In this document: piece by piece, positions 57,404 to 64,000 of the stretch | Layout: each line of letters opens with the position of its first letter | Numbering within the stretch: position 1 is the first letter of the stretch | Source of the DNA: Periplaneta americana | Lineage: Eukaryota; Arthropoda; Insecta; Blattodea; Blattidae | DNA length: 64,000 bases | Direction of reading: 5' to 3' | NCBI RefSeq assembly: GCF_040183065.1 | Contig: NC_091120.1 | Coordinates: 182,343,896 to 182,407,895, forward strand | The notes under the pieces: model-generated | The model's input: only the letters and a program-made list of their open reading frames with translations | What the model was told of the DNA's origin: nothing | The model's database searches: none | Program-made: the position numbers and the translations under genes

Positions 57404-59105
57404 TATGGAAGGAAATGTCTATGGTGAATATTGCCAGCACTGCAGAGCTTGCTTATCATTAAATATGCCAGCAGATAACTGTTTTGTGTGTCACAGCATT
57501 CATTGCCGGATGGTGTAAGAAAACAGAGAATAACGGAATTTATATTCATCCTGGGATCCATTATTGTTCTTTATTCATCATAGCTATATGATAACTTTCT
57601 TCATATTACAAAATATTTTCTACTATTAATAATAGTCAAATCCTTTGCTATTTATTTTTGTTAAAATTTATCGCAACTTCTATGCAGAGATGAATTCGAA
57701 GTAGAATAAACATTTGTATTGTTTATACAATATGTTTATGCCAATATTACAATATTTTCTTTCATGGCTTCCAAAACAAGAAAGATGAAGCAATACTGAT
57801 TTTGGAATGTCTCAACAGATTTTATCATTTGACTTTTGGTTCATGGTGATGAACTAAGAATATATGTTCAATAAAAAAAGAAATCATGTTCCATGAGGGG
57901 AAAGAATTGTTACCGGTATTCAATTCCTGTAAGTTGCACTGTTATTTTATCTTCAATGGAATGTTTTTTGTTACTATTAATTGTAATTACCTATTATCAT
58001 TTCTACATAGCCCATGAGATTTCCGACTCAAAACAATGAACAAGTGTTTAATTTTCACTGTTTTGTCCTATAAGCACAACATGAATAATGACATTATATC
58101 AGTCTCAATTCAAATCTCTGAAATATTTGAGATCATTCTTTATTAGCCCTGATATAATCTTTTCGTAATTTCTTTATTGTCTTACGAGATTACAGAATCT
58201 CATGTCTTTATTTCAGTTAACAGCGAGGCACATGTGAATAATAAATTTACCCTTTCACTGTTGGCCTGAAGGCTTCATTGCAGTAGGCTTAACAACGTCA
58301 AATAAGCAGTGACAGCATTCTAATATGATAAAAAGGCATTAATGTTACAAGATGATTATGTTTGGCTAAATCAGCATCCGATGATATATTCTTTCTCATT
58401 GACCTCTGGCTGCCAAAAATCCTTCGTCCATTCTACCACACATTATCCTTCAGGTTGCGCATTTGTTGAGAATGTTTGATTCCAAAAGTGTGTGCCGGAA
58501 CATTATCCAATTTTGACTGTAACAGATAATATCACTTGATTACAATACAGTTTCACTATAATTAATAACTAATGAAAATCACTACAGACAGTCAAATTTC
58601 GCGAAATCAATAACATTTTAAAAGTGAAAAAAGTGGTGTTGAACATGTTTAAACATTGCTCCATTCACATTTTTTTGTAGGCGGGAAAAGTGGTAAAATT
58701 GGTGGAATTCACGAATTTTAACATCATTATTGTATTCATACACGAATTTTAACATATCATTCTATTTATTCACGATTTTTTTTCCATTTGCTTAAATTTC
58801 GGGGAATTAAAAATATAAATAAATAAATAATGTTCTCATTCATATTCATCTACACAACAATGCCTCATATAAAGTGAAAATGTAGATAAAATTTGTCAAA
58901 ATAACCACTTAAATATTTCAAAGCGTGTTTACCTTTATAAAGGTGATATAAAGTTATAACCAAATTAATAATGCGTTTCCGTATACAAAAACACTCCCAA
59001 AAATAATATACACTTATGAAAAAAAAAATTATTTGATTAACAATATTTTCACAGTTACAATTACACATATATTAAAAACTATATATAAACATTTACATAG
59101 AGATA
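57404..59105. other. intergenic, nothing recognised
   Basis: AT-rich. A short duplication of CACGAATTTTAACAT occurs at about 58711 and 58742. No exon recognised. Confidence 0.45.
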
Positions 59106-59112
59106 ATAAATT

Positions 59113-59345
59113 TTACAGGAGAAAAAGTTCGTCCAAAGGGCTGGACTCTGGAAGAGTACCCAAAACGCTCATTGCATTTCCGCGTTGAATAGCAATATTT
59201 AAGCATTGACGCAAATAAGTAGTGCAACGGTGATCACCAGTAATGGAGATCAAAATTTGGCCGATTTGAGATTCCAAAACTTTAGCGTCATGACTCCAAG
59301 GACCAAAGGTCTCCACAGCAAATGGGACAAAGATATAAATAATAA
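59113..59345 (-). mobile_element. conserved C-terminal LINE/repeat ORF fragment
   Basis: Minus strand: FVPFAVETFGPWSHDAKVLE, then SQIGQILISITGDHRCTTYL and RQCLNIAIQRGNAMSVLGTLP. I recognise the VETFGPW...GD...IAIQRGNA.SVLGT.P pattern as a recurrent end of retroelement-type proteins in invertebrates, but cannot assign a clade. It ends at the AATAATAAT microsatellite at 59338. Confidence 0.5.
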
Positions 59346-59365
59346 TAATAAATAAAATAACTTTC

Positions 59366-60230
59366 TAAATTATAGACATCAGCTCAAAGAACTTTGAGTG
59401 ACCACAAGAGTCCTGAAAACAATAAACATGTACAATAATGTAATGTGATACATTGAAGAAAAAAGAAAGTTAATTGTTGAAGGCAAATATAAGTTGATTA
59501 ATTGAAATAGAGATGATGATGTAATATTTGAAGAGAATCCTTGATAATATTTATAAGAATAGACATTACAGAATCAAAAGAAATGTGAAGTTCCTTAAGA
59601 TAATTCCATGTGAATTTTGTGATTGAACCTCTACTGCCAAACAGCAAACCAATGACGGACCATTGTTTAAGAGGGACGTTGTACTTTTGAGAAAGATACG
59701 GCAGACAAGGTTCAAATATGGACTTCTTCTCAATATCAACCTCGGTGGCCTGATTTAGGTTTCTTTCGAAACGGATAGTAGGGTCAAGAACAAGAGCCCG
59801 TTCTAAGTGTCCGTTGATAGCAATAATGTCAGCCCATCTAAAAGAACCATCTGATGATACACAATGTTCTTCCTTATGAATCTCCCAATTTAAAGTTTTT
59901 AACGATATCGCCAAAGCATGTCGTACACGATGATGTCTAGCATTGATCAGCAGCTCGCCTTTAGGGCATTGTCCAAGCACGTGTCCAACCGCCGAAATAT
60001 TGCTTGACATTTTTAAAGCATTGGTCCATTCTGAGGAAGATAGGCCCTTTCGATTGCTTACCCATGAGTTAGCCTTGGGGAGATCACTATAAACAATAAC
60101 CCCTTTACCACGCAAGGTATGGTTTGTCCAAGTTTGGAATGCGTCATTTCTTAAGTGTTTACGAATTTTACGACCTGACCAGTTGATAGCATCAATCAAT
60201 AATAATAATGACAATTCTCAATACTAGTTA
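59366..60230 (-). mobile_element. R2-type LINE C terminus with restriction-like endonuclease
   Basis: Minus frame 60214-59498 (238 codons): KGVIVYSDLPKANSWVSNRK, GHVLGQCPKGELLINARHHR, then SFRWADIIAINGHLERALVL followed by DPTIRFE, then WSVIGLLFGSRGSITKFTW and ILIKDSLQILHHHL. The ADI...VLDPTIRFE segment fits the PD-(D/E)XK-like endonuclease that follows the zinc knuckle in R2/R4-group LINEs, with A in place of the usual P of PDI. The first Cys pair of the CCHC knuckle is missing by deletion between NISAV and GHVLGQC. The reverse transcriptase is not present. Confidence 0.75.
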
Positions 60231-60234
60231 GGAC

Positions 60235-60945
60235 AGAAAGATAAATAATAAATCTACTTAAACCAAGAGTGTGTTTGTAGAATTTGCAAATGCCAATTAT
60301 CACAACAAAAAACAAAATGCAGTCTGCTTTAGCAGAAATTGCTAGTGCAATGTAAGTGTCAAGACACTTCAAAATAAATTGCACATTCTTCAGGGCCAAA
60401 CAGTAAGTAGGGGTTGAAATAAAATCTAGCTGACATTCGCAAAAAGTTCTTACAACATAATTCATTCACTTCACTGTAGTTTTTGAAGAGACTGTAACTT
60501 TACATTTTTAACTTTCTTTGACCCAGCACCCTCAACTGTTCTTTCAGTTGTGTATATTCAGTCACACTTACGCAAAGGTTTACCTTTATTTTATATTTTC
60601 ACTCATCTCTTTAGTATACAAGGTGGAAGTGATGTGTAACCGTGCAGGTTGAAGGGGGCAATAGAATATATTAAAATAAATAAGAAACCTATTATGCATT
60701 TTGTAATTAAGAGCATGGCTAATTAGAAAATTAAGCTGAAAGACTGCATAGTTTGGCAACAGTGCATCGCTGGCTCACATACAAATACACATAAACTCCA
60801 GTCTGAAGAGCAACATTCAGGCTCTTAGTCATAGCAGGAGAGTTGTCAGTCTTCCTAATGGCAAGAAATAACGACATGTTAATCGTTTCATTTAATTTGC
60901 ATGGAAACTTTCTGTTTATTTAAAATCTGCAAAGAAATAAATAAT
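60235..60945. other. intergenic, mostly unrecognised
   Basis: Segment 60716-60770 (TAATTAGAAAATTAAGCTGA...TTTGGCAACA) resembles 48660-48710, so a low-copy repeat is shared by the two sites. Nothing else is recognised. Confidence 0.45.
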
Positions 60946-60953
60946 TTCTTATC

Positions 60954-61565
60954 ATGCAAATCTGACTCTCAGGTAGAAGCTCTCTGTGAAGCAGGCTTGA
61001 ATAATTTCAAGGGAAAAATTGTTCTGGGGCCGGGTATCAATCCCAGGACCCTTCGTTTAGCGCACGAATGCTCTACCGCCTGAGCTACCCAGGAACTATA
61101 CACGACACCTCACAATTCTTCCCTTTATATCCACTCAAATGGACTGACAAGACGCCAGAAACCCAACTTTGAGTGCACACAATTCTGTGTGACTTAAATT
61201 GTGGCTTTCTGTTAACGTACCTCCAGTAACGAATATATTATGCAAATCTGGCTTTCAGGTAGTAGCTCCCTGTGAAGCAGGTTTGAATAATTTCAAGGGA
61301 AAAATTGTTCCAGGGCCGGGTATGTATTCGTTACTGTAGGTACGTTAACAGAAAGCCACAATTTAAGTCACACAGAATTGTGTGCACTCAAAGTTGGATT
61401 TCTGGTGTCTTGTCAGCCCATTTGAGTTGTGTGGATATAAAGGGAAGGATTGTGACGGTGTCGTGTATAATTCCTGGAGTAGCTCAGTCGGTAGAGCATT
61501 CATGCGCTAAGCGAAGGGTCCTGTGAACGATACCTGGCCCGGAACAATTTTTCCCTTGAAAAAAA
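60954..61565. mobile_element. tRNA-derived SINEs as an inverted pair with a partial direct copy
   Basis: The left arm (about 60985-61235) carries the tRNA-like head on the minus strand (61027-61095). The right arm (61322-61565) carries it on the plus strand (GAGTAGCTCAGTCGGTAGAG near 61477). The arms share GTTAACAGAAAGCCACAATT inverted. The block 60954-61036 is also repeated directly at 61239-61321. The anticodon arm and B box are degenerate, so this is not a tRNA gene. Confidence 0.75.
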
Positions 61566-61569
61566 AAAT

Positions 61570-62470
61570 TTCTTATCAGTTTGAGAGTAGAAATCAGAAT
61601 CATATACATAGTACCCCAGATCACATATAGATTGCTCATTCCTATGTTAAAATCAGTTGCACTTTGAAGAGAACAACCGCCAGGATCGCCACCCGTCCGC
61701 CGTAAATGAACACGAGATGGCAGTACAGACGCTAATGCTCCTTATGTAACAACTAGATGGCAGCATAGTAAACCTGACAAAAGTTGTTACCGTCAAAGCC
61801 TATAACGCAGCGCAATCTCGGTATATATGATCTAGGACAATACTTAACAAATGAAACAGTGTGAAAAACTTTTTTTTCAGAGAAAAGTACTGTACCGATT
61901 TGGGGCAAATATGGTATTAGAATTTTTTGTTGCACTTTATACCCAAGGAATAAGTTGTTAAAAATCTGTATAGCTATAGTACTTCCATCTTGTATACGCA
62001 ATAATAATACTAATATCTTAATTTAAATACCATACAGATCACAATTCATACTTCAAATATCTTCCAAAATAAATATGGATCATGTTTTATGTACTGTATA
62101 TCTGTTCCACAATTAGGTACATTATGCAAGGTTTCATGTTCATTTAATATGCAAAATAAGAAAGATGTCACTAAAAGTTTTGTTGTTTTTCTACTATATT
62201 AAAATATATACATTACAAGACTGTCAATGGACTGCAAGATTTATTTATAATGAATAATTTTGTTTGTCTATAGCAAATAAGAATTAAGCCTATACTAAAA
62301 TGAATGCTCGTTTTGCAAGAACAATGAAAGAAAGAAAAACGTTAGCATAATTTTTAACGAAGGTACTTCTTTATAACACAATCACTTTTGACATGCATTT
62401 TGATCACATCTAGCAGAACTTCAACATGCGTTCAATTTTCTTTTCTCTCGCTTTTATTTAATTGGGAATG
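61570..62470. other. intergenic or intronic, nothing recognised
   Basis: Contains no recognised repeat or exon. It may be an intron of the SHIPPO-repeat gene, if that gene has further exons at lower coordinates. Confidence 0.4.
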
Positions 62471-62476
62471 CTTTAC

Positions 62477-62610
62477 CTTCTCTGGAGAGTGGGCACCAGG
62501 ACCAGGTGTCTGCGTAGAATCAGAGGGCAGTTCATAGCGAGAACTGAGGGAGTATGCAGGAGCCTTATCCCTGTAGCTGTCAACCCTAGCATCGTTGTAT
62601 GTTCCAGGTC
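62477..62610 (-). CDS. internal exon of a SHIPPO/ODF3-type (CIMAP) ciliary protein
   Basis: On the minus strand an acceptor (TTGACTTCAG) precedes 134 nt ending GAGAAG at a GTAAAG donor. It enters in phase with one base carried over and leaves at phase 0. It reads GPGTYNDARVDSYRDKAPAY, SLSSRYELPSDSTQ, TPGPGAHSPEK. The two PGPG[A/T]Y/H repeats with an intervening A-x-[YF]-[ST]-L-x-x-R motif are the STPGP/SHIPPO repeats of outer dense fibre protein 3 and relatives, microtubule-binding proteins of sperm tails and cilia. No other exon of this gene was found. The upstream exons probably lie beyond 64000 or are hidden in introns. A complete gene or an isolated exon cannot be told apart. Confidence 0.75.
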
Positions 62611-62636
62611 CTGAAGTCAAAATAGTTATTTTCCAT

Positions 62637-62737
62637 GTTGAATCTTTCGTACACTGCTTTTAACACTTGAATATAAATAATTGATTAAATGGCGATCTTA
62701 CTCGTGTTAATTATGTAAGCGTGTGCGGCTTACAGTT
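62637..62737 (-). mobile_element. Penelope-like terminal fragment
   Basis: Matches the tail at 51223-51310: TTTAACACTTGAATATAA, then CTTACTCGTGTTAATTATGT and GCGGCTTACAG. It stops before the GAAA core, so no complete hammerhead motif is present. Confidence 0.7.
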
Positions 62738-62944
62738 ATTTTGTTTTACCCTTTGTCTCCCTGAAAAAGTAAATGCAGGGGCATGTTTCTAGTTACTCTA
62801 TTCTGTTTGGCCAAGAACAGTTGAGATGTTGTGAACTTTAGATGCTGCAGGATACAAATAAAAAAAAAAAAGAATCTCAGAATTTTGACTTCCCAATTGA
62901 TAAGAAAAAAAACATTTTTTTTAAACTGATATTTTCTTCTACTA

Positions 62945-63915
62945 CTTGAACAGAGGAAATTCTCTTCAAAATATGTGACTGGTTCTCAGTCAATAAATTG
63001 GTATTAAATTGTAACAAAACTAACATAATTCAATTTAAATCCTGCGCAAATTCAACCTCGCAAATTTCTAGCGCAATAATTAACAATAGATCCCTATTAG
63101 AAACAACAATAACCAAATTTCTTGGCTTAAAAATCGATAATGTGTTAAATTGGAAAAATCATATTAAAGAAATTACCCCCAAACCAAATTCAGCTTGTTT
63201 TGCTGTTAGATCTATGCAAAAGATAGTAAATATCAATACCTTAAAAACAATATACTCTGCATACTTCCACTCGATAATGAGTTTTGGAATAATATTCTGG
63301 AGAAATTCCACAGATAGTAACAGTATATTTCTATTCCAAAAAAGAGTAAACAGAATAATGGTAGGTGCCAAATCTAGGGAATCATGTAGGACTATTTAAA
63401 AAAAACTACAAATAATGTCCATGGCTTGTCAGTATATCTTTTCATTAATAATCTTCCTCGTATGTAATCGTGAAAACTTTTTAACTAATTCAACAGTTCA
63501 CAGCATAAATACACGTCAAAAAAATGACTTTCATACTCCATCGGCAAGTCTATCATGCTATCAAAAAGGAGTGCATTATATGGCAGTAAAAATTTTTAAT
63601 AGGCTCCATATCGATATAAAAAATGAAACTCAAAACATAAGATTATTTAGGGCTAAATTAAAGAAGTACCTAAATTCTCACGCCTTCTATTTTGTAGGTG
63701 AATTCATGACATTCAATAACACTTCATGAAATTGACACTAAAACTTTGTGTTGTACAAGTAGCCTATATTGTAAATCTCTTCTGTATATATTTCACCTAG
63801 ACTGTGACTATAAATTAAGACTTTATAATAGTATTAAGTTTTTTGACTTGTTCCATATTCTAGCTGTAAAGCAATGTATGAATACCATGGAATGTTAATA
63901 AATACAATACAATAC
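62945..63915 (+). mobile_element. LINE C-terminal fragment with 3' UTR
   Basis: Two frames together cover the thumb and C-terminal part of a CR1/Jockey-like reverse transcriptase: ICDWFSVNKLVLNCNKTNII, TKFLGLKIDNVLNWKNHI, VLFHSIMSFGIIFWRNS-like, QKRVNRIMVG, then HYMAVKIFNRLHIDIKNETQ and RAKLKKYLNSHAFY. A frame break lies near 63400. The 3' UTR ends TTTTGACTTGTTCCATATTC ... CCATGGAATG and an ATACAATACAATA tail. The catalytic domain is truncated. Confidence 0.8.
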
Positions 63916-64000
63916 TAATGTTTTATTTTGTACTAAGGATAATGTAGAAATAAAGGCAACAGAATAATCAGGGCTAGAAAAATATTTCCAGAACATACGA

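Noticed and set aside
57179-57427. 82-codon frame at the hAT right end
   Set aside because: It crosses the hAT terminal repeat and target duplication; chance frame.
61474-61545. tRNA gene
   Set aside because: Box A is good, but the rest does not fold into a full cloverleaf and the unit is repeated as a SINE; the same holds at 32.1, 38.6, 39.0 and 48.0 kb.

Overview
The window looks like insect nuclear DNA. It is AT-rich, has small coding exons with GT-AG introns, and is packed with transposable elements. The mix of elements (LINE copies ending in TAAG repeats, SINEs with a 'TACCTGGTTGGG' core, Penelope-like fragments) suggests a cockroach or termite (Blattodea), probably a large cockroach genome. 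That placement is inference. I saw no operon, CRISPR array, true tRNA or rRNA gene, and no LTR or capsid-bearing element.

Host genes. Four genes can be read completely from start to stop by joining exons. EEF1AKMT1 (+, 5826-7222, 4 exons, 213 aa) is a lysine methyltransferase for elongation factor 1A. CEP43/FGFR1OP (+, 7405-18106, 8 exons, 444 aa) is a centrosome and cilium protein that starts 182 bp after the EEF1AKMT1 stop. TIMM13 (-, 18554-24288, 3 exons, 90 aa) is a small mitochondrial Tim chaperone, convergent with CEP43. ZNF330/NOA36 (-, 37425-47533, 7 coding exons, 304 aa) is a cysteine-rich nucleolar zinc protein. One further exon (-, 62477-62610) encodes SHIPPO/ODF3-type repeats; the rest of that gene was not found. 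These genes are unrelated housekeeping or ciliary genes and show no sign of acting together.

Region by region. 1-5.8 kb: intergenic, with a 150-bp MITE, a mariner relic and a LINE tail. 5.8-18.1 kb: EEF1AKMT1 and CEP43; the CEP43 introns hold an RNase H LINE fragment, a palindromic Penelope-like element with hammerhead-like motifs, a SINE inside another repeat, a mariner end and a Tc1 element. 18.5-24.3 kb: TIMM13, whose large intron holds stacked LINE insertions. 25-34 kb: a degenerate hAT element, SINEs and LINE pieces. 34-37.2 kb: nested terminal-inverted-repeat elements and a pogo/Tigger deletion derivative. 37.4-47.5 kb: ZNF330, whose introns hold a TTAA-type palindromic element around a SINE array. 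48-64 kb: intergenic SINEs, MITEs, a second small palindrome with hammerhead-like motifs, a head-to-head Tc1/mariner palindrome, an RNase H LINE, a hAT element split by a LINE with intact target-site duplications, an R2-type LINE fragment and another LINE end.

The most interesting signals are the paired inverted hammerhead-like motifs of the Penelope-like elements, the related LINE families with different microsatellite tails, and several insertion-in-insertion events that can be dated relative to each other by target-site duplications.
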